From: CALCEB01 sp035531475
Lineage (GTDB): Bacteria; Acidobacteriota; Terriglobia; UBA7540
Length of the DNA stretch: 5,148 nucleotides
NCBI GenBank assembly: GCA_035531475.1
Contig: DATKST010000120.1
Span: 1-5,148, forward strand
Reading direction: 5' to 3'
The notes under the pieces are model-generated. The model saw nothing but the letters and a program-made list of their open reading frames with translations, did no database searches and had not been told where the DNA came from. The translations under genes were made by a program, and so were the position numbers. Positions 5,091 to 5,148 of the stretch are shown one piece after another; position 1 is the stretch's first letter; each line of letters begins with the position of its first letter.

Positions 5091-5148
5091 GCGTCATTTA
5101 GACCCAGCCGTGAATCCAGTACCAGGACACACCCACCATTTCGTGCAG

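Noticed and set aside
5098..5148. Minus-strand open stretch ending in TAA at 5100-5098, translated LHEMVGVSWYWIHGWV, possibly the tail of a gene entering from the right
   Set aside because: Only 16 codons are visible, other frames are open as well, and the product is not recognised. More sequence to the right would settle it.

Overview
The window looks like accessory DNA from a free-living bacterium of moderate GC content. No phylogenetic marker is present, so the host can only be guessed. The mix of a LuxR-type two-component pair, a sugar-nucleotide aminotransferase and many short GC-rich palindromic repeats would fit a large environmental genome, such as an acidobacterium. That assignment is an inference with low confidence.

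Layout. At the left edge, positions 1-138 hold one end of an IS3-family insertion sequence, with its terminal sequence and the first 21 codons of its OrfA on the minus strand. It abuts a short GC-rich REP-like repeat (139-178). Next comes a minus-strand two-component operon. A membrane-bound HisKA_3-type histidine kinase (920-2704, GTG start) overlaps by 8 nt an NarL/FixJ-type response regulator (253-927). About 800 bp without a convincing intact gene separates it from a divergent plus-strand gene. That gap holds three operator-like dyads (3017-3108), a 125-bp palindromic element (copy A, 3273-3397) and a possible 3' remnant of a broken gene (to 3494). The plus-strand gene (3512-4642) is an intact, PLP-dependent DegT/DnrJ/EryC1/StrS-family sugar aminotransferase.

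Downstream of it lies a cluster of palindromic elements: an imperfect palindrome (4722-4817), a second copy of the 123-bp element in inverted orientation (copy B, 4823-4944), and a third element with unrelated perfect 17-bp ends (copy C, 4952-5057). A possible degenerate end fragment follows at 5067-5090.

Most notable signal. The aminotransferase gene is bracketed by inverted, roughly 93% identical copies A and B, whose ends look like terminal inverted repeats with TA at the boundary. A, B and C share a core that folds as an outer stem enclosing two tandem 7-8 bp hairpins with four-base loops. Paired changes in the stems preserve the fold although the terminal repeats of C differ from those of A and B. 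This looks like a conserved structural module carried by different non-autonomous (MITE-like) elements.

How the genes relate. The kinase and regulator clearly work together, but their signal and target genes cannot be read from the window. The aminotransferase has no pathway partner here, so its nucleotide-sugar substrate is unknown.
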